A stretch of DNA of 64,000 nt from Myxococcota bacterium (lineage in GTDB: Bacteria; Myxococcota_A; Polyangia; Polyangiales; Houyiibacteriaceae), in NCBI GenBank assembly GCA_020629955.1, contig JAHDCI010000002.1:1-64000 (forward strand), written 5' to 3'. The translations under genes and the position numbers were made by a program. The notes under the pieces are model-generated. The model did not search any database. It saw nothing but the letters and a program-made list of their open reading frames with translations, and was not told the origin of the DNA. Of this stretch, positions 28,280 through 37,413 are shown in pieces (positions within the stretch are counted from its first letter, which is position 1; each line of letters starts with the position of its first letter).

Positions 28280-29178
28280 CGCACCCTCCACAAAGACGGG
28301 CATCGTTTCGTGTGCTCATGTGCATCCTCGCATTCGCATGCGGAACCAATCCACGTCCAGAGATGCGGAGCCGAACTCTCGCCGGAATCCTGCGATGGTC
28401 GGGGGATCCGAACGCAAAACTCTCCACGCCTTCCTCGCGACGGCAGACCGCGGTCCGAACTTTTCTAGCAGGGCGCGGAGTCGACGCCGTCCCGGAAGGT
28501 TCGCGCTGGGTGCCCTTCGGCAACGACGAGTACGCGCTCATCGAAGCTGGGGAGCATCGTGGCGATGGGGTGACCATCTACCGACGGGAAGCTGAGAGCG
28601 AGCTGATCGTTCAAGCTCCACATCGGTATTTCGATCGCCAAACTCTCCCTATCGCGCAACGCCTTTACCGTACATTGGGCGCACGGGCGCTCCTCGTAAA
28701 CTCGGTCCACCGCTACCGCGGGGACGATTGCGACGCCCGTGAAGATTGCGCGTCGGACGTGGTCCGAAATTCATCCTCTATCTTTCATGCTGCGCATCGC
28801 GGGCTGATGCAGGCGCACCCTGGAGCAACCGTCCTTGCCATTCACGGGTTCGCGGCGAGAGAGGGCGAACCGGATATCATCCTGAGCGCGGGCGGGACAC
28901 GTACCGAGCTTGTTTGTCTCGCGCGTGAGCTGCGAGAGCTCACGAGCGGACCTTCCCTGGGAATGTATCCAAGCGAGATTCGGCGACTTGGGGGTGTGCG
29001 CGGAGAGCAAGCCAAAGACTTGAGACAGCGGGGCGCTCGCTTCGTACATCTAGAGCTCAGCGAAGCGCTGCGGGAAACTCTGGTCGAAGACTCGAGTCTC
29101 CATACCGAACTCGGCGAAGCGCTTCGCACGTGCCTGCTATCGCCGACACACGAACCCGAACGGTTCGAGATCCCATGA
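28276..29178 (+). CDS. Lipoprotein of unknown function, possible hydrolase (300 aa)
   Basis: ATGA-coupled; VLMCILAFACGTN lipobox; VQAPHRYFDRQTLPIAQRLYRTLGARALLVNSVHRY, VLAIHGFA. Confidence 0.75.
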   Translation: MTHPPQRRASFRVLMCILAFACGTNPRPEMRSRTLAGILRWSGDPNAKLSTPSSRRQTAVRTFLAGRGVDAVPEGSRWVPFGNDEYALIEAGEHRGDGVTIYRREAESELIVQAPHRYFDRQTLPIAQRLYRTLGARALLVNSVHRYRGDDCDAREDCASDVVRNSSSIFHAAHRGLMQAHPGATVLAIHGFAAREGEPDIILSAGGTRTELVCLARELRELTSGPSLGMYPSEIRRLGGVRGEQAKDLRQRGARFVHLELSEALRETLVEDSSLHTELGEALRTCLLSPTHEPERFEIP

Positions 29179-32100
29179 GCCGTCGACTCTTCGCCTGGGC
29201 GCTGTCGACGTTCTTTTGCTTGGCATCGCTCCAATCCGCGAACGCGCAGGCTCCACTCGAGATCAGTCCGACCACGTTTGGCCCCTCAGTCCATCGCATC
29301 GACGCGCCACGCGGGAGCTCCCTCGAGGTACGCGGCGAGTTCGAACAGCTGGGGTTGCTCTTCGGTGACAACTCCGAAGCGACCGTCCTCTGGCTCGACC
29401 GCTCCCTGGGCCGAATTGTGGATCTTCCTCTTTTGGGTCCGCGCGCATCCCTTGCGGTGCGCTCAAACGCATCGTTCGAGGTATGGCGACGAAACGCCCA
29501 ACCGCGCGAAATGGAACGCCTCCGCGAGGAACAGAGCATTCTGCGTGGACAAGCGAGCGATGGCGCAGTCCACGAAAATGACAGCCTCCTTTTGTCAGCG
29601 CGAGACGCGATCGCACAGGCCTATCCGAATGCGAGCGAAGCGTCGCAGCGCGCGTTTCTCCAGCGTCTCGCAGCACTCGAACGGGTGAAGGAGGGCGATC
29701 TGAGGGCCGCGCCCTTTTTCCGCCGACATATGCGCTCGGAATATTCTCTCGAGGCCGGCGACCGCCATCGCATCGTGGGGAGCCATGATTTGTCTCGCCT
29801 TCGATTTTCAGGTCGCGGGCGAGTCATCGTTCGAAACGCCGGGCGCATTATCACCGAACGGGATATTCGCTCGGGCTTTTCTCTACGGGTTGCGGGTAAC
29901 GCCACCGAGGTGGAAGTCACCACCGGCGAGGTCGAACTTCGCGTGGACACGTGGCACGTGCTCAGGCCTGTGTTCGAACGGACCGCGCCGGGCGACGACG
30001 CACTCGGGGATCTCGCTCGCGCCTTCGATCGTTCTCTCGGCGCGTCCGAACCCGGTGAGATTCGAACCAGCGCTTGGAGCTCCGCTTGGATTCGTTTCCT
30101 CTTCGAAGATCCTCAATCTTGGCCTTCGGGCATGTTTGCCTCGAGCCCCGCGTGGCTTCGTTTTCTGCTTCTCGAACGACTCGCCGAACGTTCGCCAACT
30201 CTTCCGCCGCGTTTCGATTGCAGCTCCACGCCGCTCGAAGAAGAGATGAGCAACGCCAGAACGCTCGTAATGCGAGCCGCGCAAAAGCTCTTCTGCGGGG
30301 ACCTTAGCGGGCAGCGCGATCTGATACGCGCGGTCGGGCTCGCTCAAGAATCCGATTCGAGACTGCGCAGGGTCGCTCAAAACCTCTCTAGGCTACTCAC
30401 CGCCAGGCGAGTCCAAGCGCCAAGCGGCAGCGTTCATCGTTGGAGCACGCCAAGCGAAGCTTCCGGTACCTGCAGACTCCGCGAAGATGATCGCGAGTTC
30501 TGGCTCAAGGTCACCGAGCATCGCTTTCTCACGAGAAATCCGGGGGAGCTCCGAATCTACTCCCCAACCATCGAAACGACGGTGCAAGTGGACGGCGAGC
30601 ACCTGGGTGTCCATGGGCTATTCGGATGGATTTCGCGGGTACCGATCGACGCAGGTCACCATCGTATCGAAAGCGCCGAAGAGATCTTGGTTCAACTCCC
30701 CGGAGAGCACGAAGTCCCGTGCAACCAGCTGGTCAGCGTTCGGCGAGAGCGACGCTTAAATGAACCTGTTCGTTACGATCTTGGCGCGTTTGCACCCGGT
30801 CGCGTTCAAGTGCGACTGCGAGGCGAGATGAGGCGAGCTCAAATTCGTGCTGGCAGCGGGTCGATGGAACTCCACCGCGCGACCTCCGGGGAGCAAGGTC
30901 GCTGGGTTGAGTTGCCGGCCGCATTGATCGCCTCCGCCTCGCTCGAGATCATTCCTCTCGATTCCGCCACCGGCCCCTCAACGGTCGATGTCCGCGCATT
31001 CCAGTTCCGCATGGAGTCGCCAACGCTATCTGAAGGGGAGCCCGAAGATCACGGCCTCAATCCCCTATCGCGGGAGGATCATCTCGACGCGCTGCGGAAC
31101 GTGACCCGAGCTCTCTCGGATCGGCCGACGGATGAAGAGCTCCGCCTTCGTCGTTTCGAGTTCTTGCGCGAACTAGGCGCGAATCGGCTTCTTGAAGAAC
31201 TTGAACTTCCGTCTCAAGCGCAGCGTTTCTCATCGGCGCCCCGCGAACCTAGAACCAATCGCGCAGGCCGCATTCCCGGAGTTTCATGCGATGATCTTCG
31301 AACCGCACAACGACTTCGACGCGCCTGGGAGGATCGGGATCTGGACGAAGTTCTCGCACTCTCTGCTACCCCGCGTGACGGCGTGCAGCGAATCTATCGT
31401 GCACTCGCGCTCGAAGCGCGAGAGGAGCTTTTGGCAGCCGCAGAGCTTTGGGAGCAACTCTCGCACCCGTCTGCCCTCGAGGAGTCACTTCGCCTGCGGA
31501 TCGCACACGCGCACGGACAAGAGGATGAAGAGCAGGGGCGATATGCAGTCTATCTCGACGCGCTGATTCGATCTGAAATCGAGGCCCCTCGCCGACAGGC
31601 GCTGATCGGAGAACGAAGCTTTATCCCAATCGGTGGCGCGCGGGGTTCAGCGGGATCGCGTATCGCCGTGCGAGCGCGAGAGGCTCATACGCGATCGGAG
31701 TCAATTCTATCCGCGTATTTGAACGCGCCGCCGGATGCGATCCTCGTTGCGCAAGGAGACGCATTGGTTGTCGAGAATTCGCCGACCGAGCTCGCCTTTG
31801 AGTTTGGCTGTGAACCGACGGAGCGCGAGTGCGTAGCGCGGCTTGCGAACGAAAACGGCGACCCGATTTCCCATGGACGATCGCCGATCCGGGTCGCACT
31901 CGATGAGCGGCAGGTCATCCTCGAAGCCGAACACACAATGTGGGTCCGTTTCTCGAGCGACACGCCGATTGACTACGTTCGCCGACGCTTCGAGCTTGAG
32001 GCGACCGCAGAGCATCCGGTGCAGCTCCGCGTCGCAGGTCCGACCGCGCTACAGATCCGGTCCGCGAACCCAGAGCACTTGCGATTTGAGATCCTGCGCA

Positions 32101-33269
32101 GCGACGGGAGCCGAGTGCCACTTGAAAGCGCCCGGTTTCAGCAAACCCTCGAGCTTCCAGTTCCGGAGGGGGAGCAAGCGATCTGGATTCACGCGAGCCG
32201 CCGAGAGAGCTTCAGCGCACACCTCGTGCAACTTGATTCCGTCTACTCGCCACGATCCACAGAACCCGAGGTCGAGACCGCCCATCCTTCTACGTTCGAC
32301 TGGTCCGCAATCCCGACGCGCGGCGTGCGCACAGAGGGCACTGCTGGGACGATTGGCATCATGAGCGCGGAGGTGCGTGCGACGGTCAATATCGAAGACG
32401 TGAGAAACGTCGATGCCGCCGCCAACGGTTCTCCCCACCTCGAGCTACTCGCGCGCGCGATGCGGCGCGAGGGACGCTTTCGATTTGAGTTCGGTGGTCT
32501 CGCAAGATTGCGCTTCGGGCCGCCATCGTTCGGCGCGTTTGCGCGTCTCGATTGGCGAGGGGGACGCAACTTGCCAACCTTCATCGCGCGAGGCCGGGTT
32601 CTCGCTCAGAACCTCGACACCTTCCGAGTGTCCGCCCACGGGACGCTGCTTGGGCTCTGGCATATCGCAGCACACGCGAAGTTTCGACTCTATCCCTACG
32701 CTGCGCTCGACCTTGTTTCCGTAGGGGCCGAGCCGCCAGTAGGAGAGCAAGGCACCGATCCCGATGTCTACCTGCGCTGGTACCGAGATCATCCCTGGAC
32801 CCTCCGCGCGGGGCTAGCCTTCTCGTACCGACCGGCACTCGACCTGCTCTTTCGTGGGCGCGTTCAAGCACGCACGAACTCGGAGTGGCTGAGCGTCGAT
32901 CGGATCGATCTGCAGGGTCGAGTCGACCTCGTTGCCGGTTCTGGGTTGTTCCCGCGCTTCGCTGCCGACTACCTACTTTCCTATCGATTCGCAGATCCTC
33001 AACGCCCCTTCCGAATCGTCCGCCATATCGTTGGCGTCGAAGCTCACCTCTGGCATTGGTGGCGACCACGCGGACGCGTCGCGCTCGGGGCCCGTTTCGA
33101 GTGGATCGCAGACAACAGCTCGTTCGCCGGCTTCATCACGCTCTCTCAACTTTTTTCACCTCATCGTGGCGTTCAGGATCTTCGGAGCGCAGAGGCGCCC
33201 TTCGCGGCGCGACTGAGCGAAGGGCAAGGCGCGACTCTCGATGCTCGTAGGAGTGACGATGACTTTTGA
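29175..33269 (+). CDS. Very large envelope protein (1364 aa) with probable C-terminal outer-membrane beta-barrel
   Basis: ATGA-coupled; signal peptide LFAWALSTFFCLASLQSANAQA; last ~250 aa alternate aromatic/charged strands and end in Phe. Confidence 0.8.
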   Translation: MSRRLFAWALSTFFCLASLQSANAQAPLEISPTTFGPSVHRIDAPRGSSLEVRGEFEQLGLLFGDNSEATVLWLDRSLGRIVDLPLLGPRASLAVRSNASFEVWRRNAQPREMERLREEQSILRGQASDGAVHENDSLLLSARDAIAQAYPNASEASQRAFLQRLAALERVKEGDLRAAPFFRRHMRSEYSLEAGDRHRIVGSHDLSRLRFSGRGRVIVRNAGRIITERDIRSGFSLRVAGNATEVEVTTGEVELRVDTWHVLRPVFERTAPGDDALGDLARAFDRSLGASEPGEIRTSAWSSAWIRFLFEDPQSWPSGMFASSPAWLRFLLLERLAERSPTLPPRFDCSSTPLEEEMSNARTLVMRAAQKLFCGDLSGQRDLIRAVGLAQESDSRLRRVAQNLSRLLTARRVQAPSGSVHRWSTPSEASGTCRLREDDREFWLKVTEHRFLTRNPGELRIYSPTIETTVQVDGEHLGVHGLFGWISRVPIDAGHHRIESAEEILVQLPGEHEVPCNQLVSVRRERRLNEPVRYDLGAFAPGRVQVRLRGEMRRAQIRAGSGSMELHRATSGEQGRWVELPAALIASASLEIIPLDSATGPSTVDVRAFQFRMESPTLSEGEPEDHGLNPLSREDHLDALRNVTRALSDRPTDEELRLRRFEFLRELGANRLLEELELPSQAQRFSSAPREPRTNRAGRIPGVSCDDLRTAQRLRRAWEDRDLDEVLALSATPRDGVQRIYRALALEAREELLAAAELWEQLSHPSALEESLRLRIAHAHGQEDEEQGRYAVYLDALIRSEIEAPRRQALIGERSFIPIGGARGSAGSRIAVRAREAHTRSESILSAYLNAPPDAILVAQGDALVVENSPTELAFEFGCEPTERECVARLANENGDPISHGRSPIRVALDERQVILEAEHTMWVRFSSDTPIDYVRRRFELEATAEHPVQLRVAGPTALQIRSANPEHLRFEILRSDGSRVPLESARFQQTLELPVPEGEQAIWIHASRRESFSAHLVQLDSVYSPRSTEPEVETAHPSTFDWSAIPTRGVRTEGTAGTIGIMSAEVRATVNIEDVRNVDAAANGSPHLELLARAMRREGRFRFEFGGLARLRFGPPSFGAFARLDWRGGRNLPTFIARGRVLAQNLDTFRVSAHGTLLGLWHIAAHAKFRLYPYAALDLVSVGAEPPVGEQGTDPDVYLRWYRDHPWTLRAGLAFSYRPALDLLFRGRVQARTNSEWLSVDRIDLQGRVDLVAGSGLFPRFAADYLLSYRFADPQRPFRIVRHIVGVEAHLWHWWRPRGRVALGARFEWIADNSSFAGFITLSQLFSPHRGVQDLRSAEAPFAARLSEGQGATLDARRSDDDF

Positions 33270-33435
33270 CAAAAGCACGGATGAGCGGGCTCAGCGACGA
33301 GCGTGCAGCGCGCTCTGCACCGAGCGCGTAAACGGAGTTGGTCTCGCCGACCTGCTGCGACAGTCGCCGTTCTTCTTCGGAAGTGAGCTGCACGTCGACC
33401 TCAGCTCCGGGCCTCTCGAAAGGCGAACCAGATGA
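33259..33435 (+). CDS. Putative 58-aa protein between the 1364-aa protein gene and the capB-like gene
   Basis: AGGAG (33249-33253) 5 nt before ATG at 33259; overlaps the upstream gene by 11 nt and its TGA overlaps the capB-like ATG (ATGA at 33432-33435). Confidence 0.5.
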   Translation: MTFDKSTDERAQRRACSALCTERVNGVGLADLLRQSPFFFGSELHVDLSSGPLERRTR

Positions 33436-36400
33436 CAAAGCAGAAGTCTCTTCTCGGGAATGCTCTATCGCGCCTCCATCCCCTTCGACAAAAGATCGCG
33501 CGGCCCTTTGTCGAACACGAGGTCGATCAGATCGCGGGAGATAGACTTGAAGCCCACTTTCGCGGCCGGCTAAGAGACGTTCTGGCGCTTCTCACCTCCC
33601 TCGAAGGGATCGAATCGGAAATCAACGCGAGCCAGCCGGGCAATCTTGAGGCGCGACTTCAGCAAAGTGATTTGCCGGGTATGCGATTTGGGGAGGTGGC
33701 GCGCGACGCGGATGCCGCGCTGGATCGATTGATCCTAGTGCGAAGTCGCCTCGAAAAATACGCCTCCGCGTCCATCGAGATTCTTCGGAATGACGCCGAA
33801 TCGAAGCCGGAGATCGTTCACGTCGCGACGCACCTCGGGTTGAGTGAGCGACTTCGACGCGTCGCCGTCGACTGTCTCCACGAGGTCACGAAAACGGATC
33901 TTGAGCGGCTCGTTGCGCAATGTTCTCCGTCGAAAGTCGGACCTCTTCTCGGGCGTGCGTTGATGGACTGCGTCGCGCGAAACGACGAGAAGATCGCCGT
34001 GAAACTCGCGCTGCGCGTCGCCGCGACTCGATCGACGAGCGACCCCGTTCTTTGGCGGTCCCGCGCGGTTGAGATCTTGACTCGCTTTCGCAGCCTACCG
34101 GAGGGTGTTCTTCAAGATCCAAGCGAGCTCGTCAGGCAATCTCTCGCCAAGACGCTTGGAGAGATGGGCGAATGGCGTCGTCTGATCGCGATCGCACGGA
34201 ACGATAAGTCGCCCATCGTCCGCGCCTACGCATGGACCCGGCTCTCCCAAGAGACACCCACCACAGGTGCGATTCTCGCAGCGTTCCGCGATCCCTCGCC
34301 GCTTGTGATCCGCGTCGCACTCGACGAAGTAGAGCATCGACTCCCGCAGTTCTCGAGCGCCGAGCGAGAGGACCTCGCGAATGAGCTTACCCGGGTCAGT
34401 GGGATCGACGACTCGGAGGTCGCTTATCGCGCTCTGGCGCTGCTGCGAGAGCTCACCCGCTACGACGATCCAAAGCTGGATGCGTTGATCCGCGAGATCA
34501 AGACGCGATCGTATGGCCTCTCGCTCGGCGCAACGCTGCGAGTCGAGGAGGGGGATACGCCAAGACTTCGAAGAGCTCTTCGCAGCTTATCGAGGCGAGG
34601 GGTGTACTTTGGTGCCCGAAATATCCGAAGCGGAACATGGGAGATTCAGGTCGGTCGAACGGCTCGTTACGATGCAGGGCGGGCCTGGTACGAATGGAAG
34701 CACCCGCGTCCAGACAAGCGACAGAATATCGCACACGTCACGACCCGTCAGCTCAAGGCGGATATCGTTTCACCCGCACCATGGATGGGGGAGCTGACCG
34801 CGACGAAGGTCCCCGGTGAACCACGGTCGATCAAAAATGCGGGGGGCACCGGAGCCTACTTGCCGACAGTCGGCGACCTGCGAGCAAGCCTCACCAGCAT
34901 GACCGAGTTCGTTACCCCCGCCGGCATCACCACGTTGGTTCCCCCTCGCTCATTTTGGGCCCGCCTGAAACTTCGCCGGAAGCTCGCCGGAGAGTTTGAC
35001 GCACTCGCGACACTGCGCGAGCGGTGCCTTGAAAGCGGTGATGGGGTTGCGCCAGAAGCCTACGCCACCCGGCTTCGCGAGCTTGGATTCTCACTCAGCT
35101 TCAGCTCCGATCCAGAGACCATCTGTGGAAAAGAACGGACCAGTGTCTTTGCGCCAGCAATTCGGTGCCTTGAGCCTGCTCATCTCGCCTTGCCGCCGAT
35201 CGTCGATTCGATCGCCAGATTTGTCGCCGACCCGACCGCAGGAAATGGCGGAGGCCCCCTCCTCGCATTCCTCCTCGCCGTACTCCTAGGTTTCTTCGTC
35301 CGCTCGCTCTACCTCCGCCGCCGAATTCGAAACGTGGTCGAGTCCATCCCGCTTCGACTCGCTGGGTGGGGGACCCGCGGTAAGTCGGGAACCGAGCGTC
35401 TAAAGGCAGCCATGCTCCAAGGCTTCGGCTGCGATGTTCTGGTCAAGACCACGGGCTGTGAAGCGATGACGATTCGGCAGACCCCTGGCAAAACCTCCGT
35501 CGAGGTGTTCCTTCACCGCCCGTACGATAAGGCGACGATTTGGGAGCAGGTACGGGTCTTGGAGATGGGATCGACGATGGGAGTCGATGCGTTTCTTTGG
35601 GAATGCATGGCCCTTCGCCCGAGATACGTAGACGTCTTGGCGCATCACTGGATGCAATCGAGCGTCTCCACGCTTACCAACGCCTACCCTGATCACGAGG
35701 ATGTCCATGGTCCGGCAGGGATCAACGTCGCGGAAGTCATGGGCGGGTTCATTCCCCCCAAAGGACTCTGTATCTCGGCAGAAGAAGAAATGTTGCCGCT
35801 CCTAAAGGCGGAAGCCGCGCGACGGGAGTGTCGCTTCGAATCCGTCTCCTATTCCGACTCCGCGCTGATCCCGAGCGACCTCATGAACCGATTCCCGTAC
35901 CAGGCGCATCCTCGGAACGTTGCCCTCGTAGCCAAACTGGGCGCGCACCTCGGGCTCTCTCGGATCGACGCAATCGTCGCAATGGCCGATCACGTTGTCG
36001 CCGATCTCGGTGTGCTCAAAACCTACGGAACCGTCGAGCATGCCGCCCGACGGCTGCGCTTTTCGAACGGTATGAGCGCGAACGAACGGGCAGGCTGCCT
36101 CAGCAACTGGAAACGCCTTGGTCTTCACACCCACGAAGGCGACCGAACCAAAATCGTCACCGTGATCAACAACCGCGGAGACCGCATCCCGCGCTCGCGC
36201 GTGTTCGCTGACATCGTCGTTAAGGATCTTGGTGCAAGCGCACATGTCTTGATCGGCACAAACCTCGGAGGCATGCGGCAGTACATCGAAGAGTCCCTGG
36301 ACCACTGGCTTCAGGAGCAAATGATCGCTCTTCCCGAGGAAGACCCGAGCGCACCGGGGACGCGAGTCAAGATCATCGAACGATTGGCGTATATTCTTCA

Positions 36401-37286
36401 TCGTCGCCTCGGCGTTTCGCGATCCCCCAACGCGCTTCTTGAATCCATTGCTCGGGTTCTCGATTCCGTTGATGCGGAGAGAGCAGACCGCCTCGTACCG
36501 GTATTTGAGGAGCTAAAGCCGGACCCACGAGAGATCGATCTCGAGGCTCTCCTCGCGAAGTGCCGGATCGCGCTCGAAGGAGATCCCAACCAACAGGATT
36601 GTGAGCGTTGGATCCGAACCATCGTCGAACGTCAAACCGCGCTTGAGGTGTTCGTGGATGAACTCCCCGATACCGTGGATGCAATCAACAAGAGCTTTCG
36701 CTCCTTTTATCGCGCGCGCTTCTTGGAATCCCTTCACGAAGTCGCCGATTCTCACGCAACCGGCGACCAAGTGATCGATGCCGCTGCGCGAGCCATCCCA
36801 CCAGGACACGATGCGCATCTCATCGGAATCCAAAATATCAAAGGAACGGGGCTCGACTTTGTCTACCGCTGGGTAGATTTGGAGCGACTCCAATCGTTGA
36901 GCCCCGATCTTGAAGACGAACAGCGACGAAGGGCATCCCTGGCCGGCATTGAGAAGGCCCGGCTCGGCATCCTTGGAGGTTCGTGGCTGGTGGAGAAGCT
37001 CACCGAGCTCGGACTCCCGCCGGCCGATATCGAGCCCTTTGAGACGGCACTGGCGGAAGCTCGTGATAAAGCAAGTCGCGCCTCCGACGTGCGAGGTGGC
37101 ATCGGCCCGTGGGTGATTTCGCGTGTCGAAGGGATCATCGATCCTCTTCACGCGCTCTACCGCGGTCACAAAGCGCGAACGCTCGAGAGCGAGCGCGCAC
37201 TAGGCGTGATTGGCCATGAGGAAGCGGCCGAAAGAGCGCGAAAGCTTACGGCTCTCGAAAAGCCAGGGTGGCTATCCGCCAAGTAA
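33432..37286 (+). CDS. CapB/PgsB-like Mur-ligase-family enzyme with N-terminal HEAT-like region and TM anchor (1284 aa)
   Basis: P-loop LAGWGTRGKSGTERLKAAMLQGFG; VRVLEMGSTMGVDAFLWECMALRP; LTNAYPDHEDVHGPAGINVAEVMGGFIP; upstream TM GGGPLLAFLLAVLLGFFVRSLYLRRR. Confidence 0.88.
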   Translation: MTKQKSLLGNALSRLHPLRQKIARPFVEHEVDQIAGDRLEAHFRGRLRDVLALLTSLEGIESEINASQPGNLEARLQQSDLPGMRFGEVARDADAALDRLILVRSRLEKYASASIEILRNDAESKPEIVHVATHLGLSERLRRVAVDCLHEVTKTDLERLVAQCSPSKVGPLLGRALMDCVARNDEKIAVKLALRVAATRSTSDPVLWRSRAVEILTRFRSLPEGVLQDPSELVRQSLAKTLGEMGEWRRLIAIARNDKSPIVRAYAWTRLSQETPTTGAILAAFRDPSPLVIRVALDEVEHRLPQFSSAEREDLANELTRVSGIDDSEVAYRALALLRELTRYDDPKLDALIREIKTRSYGLSLGATLRVEEGDTPRLRRALRSLSRRGVYFGARNIRSGTWEIQVGRTARYDAGRAWYEWKHPRPDKRQNIAHVTTRQLKADIVSPAPWMGELTATKVPGEPRSIKNAGGTGAYLPTVGDLRASLTSMTEFVTPAGITTLVPPRSFWARLKLRRKLAGEFDALATLRERCLESGDGVAPEAYATRLRELGFSLSFSSDPETICGKERTSVFAPAIRCLEPAHLALPPIVDSIARFVADPTAGNGGGPLLAFLLAVLLGFFVRSLYLRRRIRNVVESIPLRLAGWGTRGKSGTERLKAAMLQGFGCDVLVKTTGCEAMTIRQTPGKTSVEVFLHRPYDKATIWEQVRVLEMGSTMGVDAFLWECMALRPRYVDVLAHHWMQSSVSTLTNAYPDHEDVHGPAGINVAEVMGGFIPPKGLCISAEEEMLPLLKAEAARRECRFESVSYSDSALIPSDLMNRFPYQAHPRNVALVAKLGAHLGLSRIDAIVAMADHVVADLGVLKTYGTVEHAARRLRFSNGMSANERAGCLSNWKRLGLHTHEGDRTKIVTVINNRGDRIPRSRVFADIVVKDLGASAHVLIGTNLGGMRQYIEESLDHWLQEQMIALPEEDPSAPGTRVKIIERLAYILHRRLGVSRSPNALLESIARVLDSVDAERADRLVPVFEELKPDPREIDLEALLAKCRIALEGDPNQQDCERWIRTIVERQTALEVFVDELPDTVDAINKSFRSFYRARFLESLHEVADSHATGDQVIDAAARAIPPGHDAHLIGIQNIKGTGLDFVYRWVDLERLQSLSPDLEDEQRRRASLAGIEKARLGILGGSWLVEKLTELGLPPADIEPFETALAEARDKASRASDVRGGIGPWVISRVEGIIDPLHALYRGHKARTLESERALGVIGHEEAAERARKLTALEKPGWLSAK

Positions 37287-37413
37287 TCCTCGCGCAGCGT
37301 ACAACCGCAAAGCGAAGCGCCATCCTCTGTGAAACCCGCGGTGGTCGACAACGTAGGGGGTTTTTGGGGCGTTGGTTTGAAATGAGCCTAGTTTCATGGT
37401 CCGCTGCGCCCCT

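Noticed and set aside
33136-33438. 100-aa minus-strand ORF at the capB junction
   Set aside because: Antisense to the end of the 1364-aa gene and the 58-aa ORF; no RBS support noticed and the plus-strand coupling is stronger.
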